The notes under the pieces were generated by a model. That model searched no databases, had not been told where the DNA came from, and saw nothing but the letters and a program-made list of their open reading frames with translations. A stretch of DNA of 64,000 nt from NCBI GenBank assembly GCA_934591705.1, contig CAKTPM010000003.1, positions 1-64,000 of the forward strand, in the 5' to 3' direction. The position numbers were made by a program, and so were the translations under genes. Shown in pieces: positions 41,328 to 50,116 of the stretch; position 1 is the first letter of the stretch; each line of letters starts with the position of its first letter. The stretch is from an uncultured Oscillospiraceae bacterium (GTDB taxonomy: Bacteria; Bacillota; Clostridia; Oscillospirales; Oscillospiraceae).

Positions 41328-42887
41328 ATGAAACTCAGCTACAGGAAAACGATTTTAGTGGGCTTTGCCTTTTTCCTCATCTGTGCCTTCTGGCAGGCCT
41401 ATGACAACACCATCCCCCTGATTTTGACCAACAAGTTCGGCATGTCCCAGGGCTGGAGCGGCGTGATCATGGCCCTGGACAATGTGCTGGCCCTGTTCAT
41501 GCTGCCCCTGTTCGGCGCCATCTCCGACCGCTGCCGTTCCCCCCGGGGGCGGCGCACCCCCTTCATCGTCATCGGCACCCTGGTGGCCGCCGTGGCCCTG
41601 ATGGCTCTCAGCTTCGTGGACCGGGCCCAGCTCCGGAATCTCCGGGACTTTTCCGCCATCGATGATCCCGCCGCCCTCCACACCATCTATGAGCGCCAGG
41701 CGGACCGGGAGCTTCTGACCCCCGGCGGCCAGCACTTCACCCTCCGGGCGGCCTTTACGGAGGAGGAGTTTATCGCCATCCGCTCCCAGATCACCGACAG
41801 CGCCGGAAAAACCGTCACCAACCCGGAATACACCAACTTTGTGGTGCCCGCCCGGCAGGCCTGCGCCGGGGATGTCACCGCCGCCCACCAGACCACCCTC
41901 ATCCTCTTTGTGGCGCTTTTGCTGGTGCTGCTCTTGGCCATGGCCACCTTCCGCAGCCCCGCCGTGGCCCTGATGCCGGATGTGACCCCCAAGCCCCTGC
42001 GCTCTAAGGCCAACGCCGTCATCAACCTCATGGGCAGCGCCGGCGGCATTTTGGTGCTGGCCCTGGGGATGGTGTTCGCCACCAGCAGTCTGCAGAATTC
42101 CCTGATGCCCTACCTGGGCTATTTCGGCGTCATCGCCGCCATCATGCTCAGCGCCCTGGTGATCTTCATGCTCACGGTGCACGAGCCCCAGTGGGTAGAG
42201 GAGATGCAGCAGCAGTCCGCAGAGGGCTGCCCGGAGGAGGCCGCACAGGATCCCTCCCAGCCGGAGCGGAAGCTCACCGCCGGGGAGCTCAAGTCCCTGG
42301 TCTTTATCCTGGCCTCCATCGTTTTATGGTTCTTCGGGTATAACGCCGTCACCTCCAAGTACAGCGTGTATGCCAGCAACATCCTCCACAAGGACTATAA
42401 CCTCACGCTGATCATTGCCCAGGCCGCCGCCATTGCCGCCTATCTCCCGGTGGGCTTTATCGCCTCCAGGGTGGGCCGGAAAAGGACCATCCTGGCCGGA
42501 GTGGTGATGCTCACCGCCTCCTTCACCGTGGCGGCCTTCCTGAATGCCGAGAGCCCCTCAGGGCTGATGAACGCCATGTTCGCCCTGGCAGGCATCGGCT
42601 GGGCCACCATCAATGTCAACTCCTTCCCCATGGTGGTGGAGCTGGCCGGCGGGGGCAATGTGGGCAGGTATACCGGCTACTACTATACCGCGTCCATGGC
42701 CGCCCAGGTGGCCACACCCATGCTCTCGGGCTTTTTGATGGATCGCTTCGGGATGCATATTCTCTTTCCCTACGCCGCCGTATTCGCGGGTCTGGCGTTT
42801 GTGACCATGTGGTTTGTGCGCCATGGCGACAGCAAACCCCAAGCAAAAACCGGCATCGAGGTGCTGGAGGATCTGGAGGCAGATTGA
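41328..42887 (+). CDS. MFS transporter (GPH/SLC45-like)
   Basis: A 519-residue transporter with about 12 helices. The RxxRRTPFIVIG segment after helix 3 (about 73-82) and DNTIPLIL region recall sugar:cation symporters and SLC45/sucrose-type carriers. An unusual hydrophilic insert of about 75 residues between helices 3 and 4 (about 105-180) is longer than usual. The substrate is unknown; a sugar phosphate or glycerol-type compound would suit the neighbouring HAD phosphatase and glycerophosphodiesterase. Ribosome site AAGGAG lies within the previous gene. Confidence 0.85.
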   Translation: MKLSYRKTILVGFAFFLICAFWQAYDNTIPLILTNKFGMSQGWSGVIMALDNVLALFMLPLFGAISDRCRSPRGRRTPFIVIGTLVAAVALMALSFVDRAQLRNLRDFSAIDDPAALHTIYERQADRELLTPGGQHFTLRAAFTEEEFIAIRSQITDSAGKTVTNPEYTNFVVPARQACAGDVTAAHQTTLILFVALLLVLLLAMATFRSPAVALMPDVTPKPLRSKANAVINLMGSAGGILVLALGMVFATSSLQNSLMPYLGYFGVIAAIMLSALVIFMLTVHEPQWVEEMQQQSAEGCPEEAAQDPSQPERKLTAGELKSLVFILASIVLWFFGYNAVTSKYSVYASNILHKDYNLTLIIAQAAAIAAYLPVGFIASRVGRKRTILAGVVMLTASFTVAAFLNAESPSGLMNAMFALAGIGWATINVNSFPMVVELAGGGNVGRYTGYYYTASMAAQVATPMLSGFLMDRFGMHILFPYAAVFAGLAFVTMWFVRHGDSKPQAKTGIEVLEDLEAD

Positions 42888-42889
42888 TC

Positions 42890-43717
42890 ATGATGATTCT
42901 TTACATTCTTTTAGGACTTTTGGTGCTGCTGGCCCTGCTGTATGTGCTGTGCCTGCGCTGCCGCCGCCGCAAGGACTGGGAGCGCTTCAGCAAGTGGCGC
43001 TATGCCCACCGGGGCTTCCACGATAAGCCCCGGATCCCGGAAAACTCCCTGCCCGCCTTCCGCCGGGCGGTGCAGCACGGCTTCGGCGCGGAGCTGGATG
43101 TACACCTGATGAAGGACGGCCACCTGGCCGTGATCCACGATTCCTCCCTGCTGCGCACCGCCGGTGCGGATGTGCAGGTGGAGGACCTGACCCTCCCGGA
43201 GCTCAAGAGCTATAAGCTGGAGGGTACGGAGTACCCCATCCCCCTGCTGGAGGAGGTGCTGGCGGTGTTCGCCGGGAAGGCCCCGGTGATCATTGAGCTG
43301 AAGCCAGAGCGCGGCAACGCCGAGGCCCTGGCCGCCGCCGCCTGCAAGGTACTGGACAAGCACCATGTCACCTACTGCATCGAGTCCTTCGACCCCCGGT
43401 GCCTCAGCTGGCTTTGGGCCAACCGGCCCGATGTGGTGCGCGGGCAGCTATCGGAAAACTTCCGCCGCCACGGAGATGCCCGGCATCTCCCCGGCGCAGT
43501 GCGCTGGGCGCTGAGCAACCTTCTTCTCAACGCCCGGACCCGGCCCGACTTTATCGCCTATCGCTTCGAGGATAGAAGGAGCTTGTCTCTGCGGCTTTGC
43601 CGCGGGCTCTACGGGGCCAAGGAATTCAGCTGGACCATCCGCTCCCGGGAGGACATGGAGGCCGCCGAGACAGGCGGCGCCCTTGTGATCTTCGAGGGCT
43701 TCGATCCCAGGGGGTAA
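42890..43717 (+). CDS. glycerophosphodiester phosphodiesterase family protein
   Basis: 275 residues: one N-terminal membrane helix (about 3-22) followed by a GDPD TIM barrel. The catalytic His of YAHRGFHD (about 39-46), PENSLPAF, the metal Glu and Asp in AELDVHLMKDG and the second His in AVIHD are all conserved. It would cleave glycerophosphodiesters into glycerol 3-phosphate and alcohol, on either membrane face depending on helix orientation. GGAGG ends 10 bases before the ATG at 42890. Confidence 0.92.
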   Translation: MMILYILLGLLVLLALLYVLCLRCRRRKDWERFSKWRYAHRGFHDKPRIPENSLPAFRRAVQHGFGAELDVHLMKDGHLAVIHDSSLLRTAGADVQVEDLTLPELKSYKLEGTEYPIPLLEEVLAVFAGKAPVIIELKPERGNAEALAAAACKVLDKHHVTYCIESFDPRCLSWLWANRPDVVRGQLSENFRRHGDARHLPGAVRWALSNLLLNARTRPDFIAYRFEDRRSLSLRLCRGLYGAKEFSWTIRSREDMEAAETGGALVIFEGFDPRG

Positions 43718-43723
43718 GCGCCA

Positions 43724-44275
43724 ATGAGAGTTATCACCGGCTCTGCCAGAGGCAGAGTATTAAAGGAATTGCAGGGCATGGAGACCCGCCCCACCACCGG
43801 CAAGGTGAAGGAGAGCATCTTCTCCATCATTCAATTCGACATCGAGGGCCGCCGGGTGCTGGATCTTTTCGCCGGCACCGGGCAGCTGGGCATCGAGGCC
43901 CTGAGCCGGGGGGCCGCCTCCTGCGTGTTCTGCGACCAGCGGCGGGACGCCGTGCAGCTCATCCGGGAGAATTTGGCGGTGTGCGGCCTTACCGAGCATG
44001 CCGCCGTCCGCCAGGGGGACGCCATGGCCTACCTCAGGAGCGGGGAGAAATTCGACATCGTGTTTCTCGACCCGCCCTATGGCTCCGGCCTTCTGGAGCG
44101 CGCCTTGGCAGACATTATGGCATTTGACATTTGCCGTGCGCATGGTATAATTGTGGCGGAATCTGCCGCGGACACCCAGCTGCCCCCGGCGGCGGCCCCC
44201 TACTCCCTCTATCGGGAATACCGCTACGGAAAAATCAAGCTGACGGTGTACCATCGCAGCGGAAACGAGGACTGA
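43724..44275 (+). CDS. rsmD: 16S rRNA (guanine(966)-N(2))-methyltransferase
   Basis: A 183-residue SAM-dependent methyltransferase. MRVITGSARGR at the start, RPTTGKVKESIFSII (about 22-36), the SAM motif VLDLFAGTGQLGIEA (about 44-58) and the catalytic DPPYGSG motif identify RsmD. It sits immediately before coaD, a very common pairing in Firmicutes. Confidence 0.95.
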   Translation: MRVITGSARGRVLKELQGMETRPTTGKVKESIFSIIQFDIEGRRVLDLFAGTGQLGIEALSRGAASCVFCDQRRDAVQLIRENLAVCGLTEHAAVRQGDAMAYLRSGEKFDIVFLDPPYGSGLLERALADIMAFDICRAHGIIVAESAADTQLPPAAAPYSLYREYRYGKIKLTVYHRSGNED

Positions 44276-44278
44276 CCC

Positions 44279-44752
44279 ATGAGCGTTGCTATCTGCCCCG
44301 GCAGCTTTGACCCCATCACCCTGGGCCATATGGATATTATCACCCGGGCCGCCCAGTGCTTCGACACCCTCTATGTATGCGTGATGGTGAACTGCGACAA
44401 AACCAACCACATGTTCTCCGAGGAGACCCGTATGGAGCTCATCCGCCGCAGCACCGCCCACCTGCCCAATGTCACCGTGGAAAGCTGGAGCGGCCTTTTG
44501 GCGGACTACGCCCGGGAGAAGGGCGCCCATGTCATCGTCAAGGGCGTCCGGAACATGACGGACTTCGACCAGGAGATGCAGATGGCCCGCATCAACGGCG
44601 AGATCCTGCCGGGCCTGGAGACGGTCCTGCTCCCCGCCAGCGCCTCCTTCGAGCATTTCAGCTCCACCATGGTGCGGGAGATGATCCGCTACGGCCGGCC
44701 CCTGGAAAAATATGTCCCTGCCCCCGTGGCAGCGGAGATCACAAAACGATAA
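44279..44752 (+). CDS. coaD: phosphopantetheine adenylyltransferase
   Basis: 157 residues; transfers AMP from ATP to 4'-phosphopantetheine to give dephospho-CoA, the penultimate step of CoA synthesis. The GSFDPITLGHMDII nucleotidyltransferase motif (8-21), with its HIGH-type TLGH, the VKGVRN segment and the SSTMVRE motif near residue 128 are standard. It starts three bases after rsmD. Confidence 0.96.
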   Translation: MSVAICPGSFDPITLGHMDIITRAAQCFDTLYVCVMVNCDKTNHMFSEETRMELIRRSTAHLPNVTVESWSGLLADYAREKGAHVIVKGVRNMTDFDQEMQMARINGEILPGLETVLLPASASFEHFSSTMVREMIRYGRPLEKYVPAPVAAEITKR

Positions 44753-44765
44753 GGAGGTACTTACC

Positions 44766-45275
44766 ATGGAAGAAAAAGATGTACAGCGCCTGTTGGATAT
44801 GCTCTATGGCATGATCGACGAGGCAAAGGGTGTTGCCTTCAACGCCGAAAAATGCGCCATCAACCGGGATGAAGCTCTGGATATTCTCGATGAGATCCGC
44901 GGCAAGATGCCTCTGGAGCTGAAAAAGGCCAAGGAGCTGCTGGCCGCCCGCACGGAATTCGTGGAGGGCGCCAAGAATGAGGCCCGCAAGATCATCGAAA
45001 GCGCCCAGCAGGAGGCCAAGAGCATCGTCTCCGAGAGCCAGATCACCCAGGCCGCCCGGATGAAGAGCAGCGAGATCATCCACCGGGCCGAGGAGCGCAG
45101 CCGGGAGCTTTACAAGGTGGCCAACTCCTACACCGAGGACGCCCTGCGCCGCACCGAGGAGGCCATCCAGTCCGCCCTCAGCGAGGTGCAGGATTCCCGC
45201 ATCCGCTTCCGCACCGCCTCCCAGGAGAAGATGCAGGAGCAAAAGCAGGCCCTGAACGGCAGCGATCCCCACTGA
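44766..45275 (+). CDS. coiled-coil protein of unknown function
   Basis: A 169-residue, highly charged helical protein. Residues 40-155 show continuous heptad-like Ala/Glu/Lys/Arg patterning resembling ATP synthase subunit b or DivIVA-like coiled coils, with no membrane helix. Proteins of this kind often follow coaD in Clostridia, but I know of no defined function. It is 13 bases after coaD behind an AAGGAGG ribosome site and is the last gene of the operon. Confidence 0.8.
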   Translation: MEEKDVQRLLDMLYGMIDEAKGVAFNAEKCAINRDEALDILDEIRGKMPLELKKAKELLAARTEFVEGAKNEARKIIESAQQEAKSIVSESQITQAARMKSSEIIHRAEERSRELYKVANSYTEDALRRTEEAIQSALSEVQDSRIRFRTASQEKMQEQKQALNGSDPH

Positions 45276-45290
45276 GCACATCTGTCCCAA

Positions 45291-45320
45291 CCGCCGGAGG
45301 TCCCCCTCCGGCGGTTTTTA
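45291..45320 (+). terminator. terminator of the HAD-to-coiled-coil operon
   Basis: CCGCCGGAGG/CCTCCGGCGG stem with a four-base loop, then TTTTT. Confidence 0.9.
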
Positions 45321-45537
45321 TATCATTGTGCAAACTCAACATTTTCCCGGCCCATTTTTCTCTGTTTTGCATAAGAAACATTTTTATTTCTGTATATAGT
45401 GTCGAATCCCGGCGCTCGCCACAAGATATAGTGGCGGGCGCTTTTTTTGCTTTTTTCAATAAAACGGGCGTTTTTTTATTCCCCCTTTTGTCCGGAAAAC
45501 ACTGGAATTTCTCGGATGACGGCGGCGGTTTTTATTC
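45321..45537. other. AT-rich non-coding gap before mraZ
   Basis: Part of the 375-base gap 45276-45650. It has a terminator-like hairpin (45411-45447), long T-runs and, at its right end, the mraZ promoter. I see no gene with a ribosome site. Confidence 0.6.
45411..45447 (+). terminator. stand-alone terminator-like hairpin
   Basis: GCGCTCGCCAC/GTGGCGGGCGC stem (one G-T pair) with an AAGATATA loop, then TTTTTTT. It follows no gene; the previous operon already ended at 45320. TTGCAT and TATATA occur upstream but 20 bases apart, so an associated small transcript is only a guess. Confidence 0.55.
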
Positions 45538-45566
45538 TTGCAATTTTTTTCGGTTTTATGTATACT
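45538..45566 (+). promoter_or_regulatory. promoter of the dcw cluster
   Basis: TTGCAA (45538-45543), 17-base spacer, TATACT (45561-45566). Just downstream, 45576-45590 has three GTGG/TGG repeats reminiscent of MraZ autoregulatory boxes. Confidence 0.7.
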
Positions 45567-45650
45567 GACGGTGTAGTGGTGGATTGTGGTTAGTTCACCC
45601 ATGCTTGTGGGGTAAAATCCCACGATTTCTTTCAGAGAGGAGGCGCCGCC

Positions 45651-46067
45651 ATGACCGGTCAGTATGCCCATAATATTGACGCCAAGGGGCGCCTTTTCAT
45701 CCCCGCCAGACTCCGGGAGGAGCTGGGGAGCGTATTTCATGTCACCGTGGGGCAGGATCACTGCCTGAGCGTGTATTCCGATGAGAGCTGGGCGGCCTTC
45801 ATGGACAAGCTCAAGGCCCTGCCCTATAACGAGATCAAGCGCCTGCGGGGGCTTTTTGCCTACGCCTGCGACTGCGAGCCCGACGCCCAGGGCCGCATCC
45901 TGCTGCCCGCCAAGCTCCGGGAGTATGCCGGGCTGCAGAAGGAAGTGGTGATCATCGGCAGCTTCGACCGGGCCGAGATCTGGAACGCCCAGCGCTGGGC
46001 CCAGCTGGAGACCGCCGCCTTTGCCGACGGGTCCCTGGAAAAAGCCATGGAAGAGATGGGGCTGTAA
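45651..46067 (+). CDS. mraZ: transcriptional regulator MraZ
   Basis: A 138-residue protein with two AbrB-like SpoVT-MraZ repeats, each with the DxKGRLxxPxxxR pattern (residues 10-20 and 81-91). It binds DNA in front of the division cluster and represses it, itself included. The start follows AGAGGAGG. rsmH begins one base after its stop. Confidence 0.96.
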   Translation: MTGQYAHNIDAKGRLFIPARLREELGSVFHVTVGQDHCLSVYSDESWAAFMDKLKALPYNEIKRLRGLFAYACDCEPDAQGRILLPAKLREYAGLQKEVVIIGSFDRAEIWNAQRWAQLETAAFADGSLEKAMEEMGL

Positions 46068-46068
46068 A

Positions 46069-47031
46069 ATGGGTTTTGATCAAAACGCCCGGGAGGACAT
46101 GGCCTTCGGCCACAAGCCGGTGCTGCTGGAGGAGTGCTTAGCGGCTCTCAACATCCGCCCCGACGGCGTGTATGTGGACGGCACTCTGGGCCGGGCCGGC
46201 CACTCTCTGGAGATCTGCAGGCGCCTTCGTACCGGCCGGCTCATCGCCATCGACCGGGACGAGAGCGCCATCGAGGCCGCCCGGGTACGCCTGGCGGACT
46301 ATCTGGACCGGGTGACCCTGGTACACAGCAACTTTCAGCGCCTGGGGGATATTCTCGATGAATTGGGCCTCCCCGGCGTGGACGGACTTTTATTTGACCT
46401 GGGGGTGTCCTCCCCTCAGCTGGATGAGCCGGAGCGGGGCTTCAGCTACATGCACGACGCCCCCCTGGACATGCGCATGGACCGCTCGGCGGCCCTCACC
46501 GCCCGGGAGGTGGTGAACACCTGGCCCTATGAGGAGCTGCGGCGGATTTTGTTCGACTACGGCGAGGAGCGCTACGCCCCCGCCATCGCCCGGCGCATCG
46601 TGCAGCAGCGGGAGCAGGCCCCCATCGAGACCACTCTGGAGCTGGCGGAGCTCATCCGCAGCGCCATGCCCGGGGCGGCCCTGCGGGAAAAGCAGCATCC
46701 GGCCAAGCGCAGCTTCCAGGCCATCCGCATCGCCGTCAACGGCGAGCTGGACGCCCTGCCCCCCATGCTGGAGGGCGCCTGCGAGCACCTGCGGCCCGGC
46801 GGCCGCCTGGCGGTGATCTCCTTCCACTCCCTGGAGGACCGCATCGTTAAAAAGACCCTGCAGGAGCTGTGCACCGGCTGTACCTGCCCGCCCAGCTTTC
46901 CGGTGTGCGTATGCGGCAAGCAGCCGAAAATGAAGCTCGTGTCCCGCAAGCCCATCGCGGCGGGCCCCGCCGAGCTCACCTATAATCCCCGGGCCCGCAG
47001 CGCCAAGCTCCGGGTGGCGGAGAAGCTCTGA
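46069..47031 (+). CDS. rsmH: 16S rRNA (cytosine(1402)-N(4))-methyltransferase
   Basis: 320 residues; methylates N4 of C1402 in 16S rRNA (MraW). HKPVLLEECL (about 15-24), the SAM-binding VDGTLGRAGHS (about 36-46), DLGVSSPQLD and the C-terminal SFHSLEDRIVK signature are present. A Cys-rich TGCTCPPSFPVCVCG section near residue 277 is a familiar variable zinc-like insert in the family. Confidence 0.96.
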   Translation: MGFDQNAREDMAFGHKPVLLEECLAALNIRPDGVYVDGTLGRAGHSLEICRRLRTGRLIAIDRDESAIEAARVRLADYLDRVTLVHSNFQRLGDILDELGLPGVDGLLFDLGVSSPQLDEPERGFSYMHDAPLDMRMDRSAALTAREVVNTWPYEELRRILFDYGEERYAPAIARRIVQQREQAPIETTLELAELIRSAMPGAALREKQHPAKRSFQAIRIAVNGELDALPPMLEGACEHLRPGGRLAVISFHSLEDRIVKKTLQELCTGCTCPPSFPVCVCGKQPKMKLVSRKPIAAGPAELTYNPRARSAKLRVAEKL

Positions 47032-47056
47032 TTCTGAAAGTAAAGGAGACAGCATC

Positions 47057-47593
47057 GTGGAGAGCAGAAAATATCAAAGCAGCGCCGCCACCTACGGCTC
47101 TCTTGCCTATGATCTGGATGCTCTGGCCCGCCAGCGCCAGCTGGAGGACGCCGGCATTATGCCCCAGCGCCGCGAGACCGCTCCCCAGCCCCTGCCCCGG
47201 CAGAGGACCCATACCGCCGTGCGCACCCGTCCCTCCGCCCTCACCCTGGGCAGCATCGCGCTGCTGCTGGCGATGGTGGGGGTGCTGATGCTGGGCTATG
47301 TGCGGCTCACCGCCGTGTCCGGCCAGGTCTCCGACCTCAAGAGCGACATTGCCCGGCTCACCGACGAGAATGTCTCCCTGACCACGGACTACGAGCGCAC
47401 CTTCGACCTGGCCACCATCAAGGCCGTGGCGGAGGCCAACGGCATGTCCAAGCCCACCTCCGGACAGGTGGAGTATATCGACCTGGGCGGTGAGGATACC
47501 GCCGTGGTCTACGCCGGCGCCGATTCTGTGGCCCGCGGCATCACCGCCTCCCTCACCGGCGCGGCCCACCGGCTGTGGGAATACTTCCGGTGA
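47057..47593 (+). CDS. ftsL: FtsL-like cell-division protein
   Basis: A 178-residue bitopic membrane protein: a cytoplasmic N-terminus of about 60 residues rich in Gln, Arg and Pro, one helix (about 61-83) and an extracytoplasmic leucine-zipper-like segment (about 87-130). Topology and position between rsmH and the penicillin-binding protein identify FtsL, whose sequence is poorly conserved. It recruits the septal synthase with DivIB and DivIC. The start is a GTG at 47057 with AAAGGAG nine bases upstream. The C-terminal 45 residues after the coiled coil are longer than usual. Confidence 0.82.
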   Translation: MESRKYQSSAATYGSLAYDLDALARQRQLEDAGIMPQRRETAPQPLPRQRTHTAVRTRPSALTLGSIALLLAMVGVLMLGYVRLTAVSGQVSDLKSDIARLTDENVSLTTDYERTFDLATIKAVAEANGMSKPTSGQVEYIDLGGEDTAVVYAGADSVARGITASLTGAAHRLWEYFR

Positions 47594-47717
47594 TGGGGCC
47601 GTATAGTAACATAGAAAGACAGCAGCGTAAGGAGTAAGAAGGGAACTTCTTGCTCCTTGCTTGGATTTTAGAAATGACCGTGGCGGGCCCCGCCCCGGGG
47701 CCGCAGGAGGAAAAATC

Positions 47718-50009
47718 GTGGCAGCTCGAAACAATACACCCCGGCGAAAAGAAGAAAATGTGCGCCGCGCCAACCGCGTGATCCAGCAGCGCACCACGGT
47801 TTTGATGCTCATTTTGGGCGTCCTTGCCTTCCTGCCGCTGATCTGGAAGCTCTACTCCCTGCAGATCACCCGGCACACGGAGCTCCAGAGCAAGGCGGTG
47901 GATCAGCAGACACGGAATGTCACCGTCACCGCCAACCGGGGCACCATCTACGACCAGAACGACAACATCATGGCCATCTCCGCCACGGCGGAGACCATTT
48001 TCCTCAGCCCCAAGGAGATCAACGAGGCCCTCAACGACCCCAAGAAGAACTACACCTGGACCAAGACCTCCCTGGCGGAGGCCCTGGGATCCATTCTGGA
48101 TCTGGAGCCCGCCAACATCCTCAAGCGCATGGAGAAGCTCAGCTCCCAGTATGAGATCATCAAGCTCCGGGCGGACAAGGAGCTCTCTGACCAGGTCCGG
48201 GCCTACATCAATGAAAACAAGGTGGTGGGCGTGTACCTGGTCACCGACGCCAAGCGCTACTATCCCTACGGCTCCCTGTGCGCCCAGGTCATCGGCTTTG
48301 TGGGGGACGAGAACACCGGTCTCTACGGCCTGGAGGCCCGCTATGAGGAGGAGCTGGAGGGCCAGACGGGCCTTGTCATCACTGCCAAGGACAACGCCGG
48401 CAACGATATGCCCTATGAATATGAGCAGTACTTTGACGCCAAAAACGGCGACAGTCTGGTGCTGACCATCGACACCACCGTTCAGTACTACCTGGAAAAG
48501 GGCATCCAGGAGATGTGCGAGAAGTTCTCCCCGGCCAACGGCGCCACCGGCATCATCATGAACGCCAAGGACGGCGCCGTGCTGGCCATGGCCAGCTATC
48601 CCAACTACGACCTCAACGACTTCTCCACCGTCACCGACAAGACCCTGCTCTCCCGCATCAACAGCAAGGGCGGCGACGAGGCCGCCGCGGGGGAAGACAG
48701 TTTCACCCTGGCGGACGCCCAGCTGACCCAGTGGCGCAACAAGTGCCTCAACGACACCTATGAGCCCGGCTCCACCTTCAAGATCCTCACCCTGGCCGCC
48801 GCCCTGGAGGAGGGCGTGGTGGACAAGAACACCACCGTGTTCTGCTCCGGCTACATCGGGGTATCCGACGCCACCATCCACTGCTCCAACGCCGCCGGCC
48901 ACGGCCAGCAGACCCTCATCCAGACGGTGGGGCACTCCTGCAACCCCGCCTTTGTGACCTACGGCCTGAAGCTGGGCACCGAGACCTACTATAAGTACCT
49001 GCGGTCCTTTGGGCTGATGAACACCACCGGCATCGACTTAGGCGGCGAGGCGGTGGGCGTGTTTGCCGCCCAGAGTGACTTTACGCAGCTGGATCTGGCC
49101 TGCTACGCCTTCGGCCAGAACTTCACCGTGACCCCCATCGGGCTCATCTCCGCCCAGGCCGCCTGCATCAACGGCGGGTATCTCTACACGCCCTACCTGG
49201 TCTCCCGGGTCACCGACGGCAGCGGCAGCACGGTATGGCAGCACGACGCCACCCCCGTGCGGCAGGTGATCTCCGAGGAGACCTCCGCCACCGTGCGGGA
49301 GTGCTTGGAATATGTCGTTTCCGACGGCACCGGCAAAAACGGCCAGGTCTCCGGCTACCGCATCGGCGGCAAGACCGGTACTGCCGATAAGGGCAAGACC
49401 GGCGATGTGGTGGTGTCCTTCCTTTGCTTCGCCCCGGCGGATGACCCCCAGATCATCATGCTCATCACCATGGACACCCCCAGCCGCAAGACCGGCGTAT
49501 ATGTCTCCGGCGGCAACATGGTGGCCCCCACCGCCAGCCGGGTGATGGCGGATGTGCTGCCCTACCTGGGCATCGAGCCTACCTACAGCGCCGACGAGCT
49601 CCTGGGCATGGACGCCACCGTCCCCAATGTCATCGGCATGACCGTGGAGGAGGCCAAGGCCCGGCTGAAGGAGCGGGGCTTCACCTGCAAGGTGGTGGGC
49701 GACGAGACCACCGTCAGCGACCAGACCCCCGTGGGCGGCGCCCTTATCCCCGGCAAGTCCGCGGTGATCCTCTACTGCGGCCAGGAGAAGGCCGAGGATC
49801 TCTGCACCGTGCCGGATCTGCTGGGCCGCTCTCCCAGCGAGGCCAACACCGTATGCACCAACAACGGCCTTCTCATCCGCTTCAGCGGCACCACCTCCAG
49901 CGACTCGGGCACCATCCGGGTGCTGAGCCAGTCCGAGGAGGCGGGCAGCAAGGTGGCCCCGGGCACCGTGATCACCGTGCAGCTGGGGGATACCTCCGTC
50001 CGGGACTAA
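47718..50009 (+). CDS. penicillin-binding protein, FtsI/SpoVD type, with PASTA domains
   Basis: A 763-residue class B transpeptidase: N-terminal helix (about 30-50), a dimerisation domain, and a catalytic domain with nucleophile Ser in EPGSTFKI (about 351-358), SCN in GHSCNPAF and KTG in GGKTGTAD. Two C-terminal PASTA domains (about 635-700 and 705-763) suggest either septal FtsI or sporulation SpoVD; only one such gene is in the cluster. The start is read as GTG at 47718 with CAGGAGG; an in-frame Met 19 codons earlier has no ribosome site. Confidence 0.92.
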   Translation: MAARNNTPRRKEENVRRANRVIQQRTTVLMLILGVLAFLPLIWKLYSLQITRHTELQSKAVDQQTRNVTVTANRGTIYDQNDNIMAISATAETIFLSPKEINEALNDPKKNYTWTKTSLAEALGSILDLEPANILKRMEKLSSQYEIIKLRADKELSDQVRAYINENKVVGVYLVTDAKRYYPYGSLCAQVIGFVGDENTGLYGLEARYEEELEGQTGLVITAKDNAGNDMPYEYEQYFDAKNGDSLVLTIDTTVQYYLEKGIQEMCEKFSPANGATGIIMNAKDGAVLAMASYPNYDLNDFSTVTDKTLLSRINSKGGDEAAAGEDSFTLADAQLTQWRNKCLNDTYEPGSTFKILTLAAALEEGVVDKNTTVFCSGYIGVSDATIHCSNAAGHGQQTLIQTVGHSCNPAFVTYGLKLGTETYYKYLRSFGLMNTTGIDLGGEAVGVFAAQSDFTQLDLACYAFGQNFTVTPIGLISAQAACINGGYLYTPYLVSRVTDGSGSTVWQHDATPVRQVISEETSATVRECLEYVVSDGTGKNGQVSGYRIGGKTGTADKGKTGDVVVSFLCFAPADDPQIIMLITMDTPSRKTGVYVSGGNMVAPTASRVMADVLPYLGIEPTYSADELLGMDATVPNVIGMTVEEAKARLKERGFTCKVVGDETTVSDQTPVGGALIPGKSAVILYCGQEKAEDLCTVPDLLGRSPSEANTVCTNNGLLIRFSGTTSSDSGTIRVLSQSEEAGSKVAPGTVITVQLGDTSVRD

Positions 50010-50116
50010 GGCCGCAGTTTTCGCACAGCTTTCCCCACGAAACATCATACTATTTTCCGCCGTCCTTCGGTATACTATGGATACTGCCACCATTTTGTAC
50101 GAAAAGGAGTCCATCC

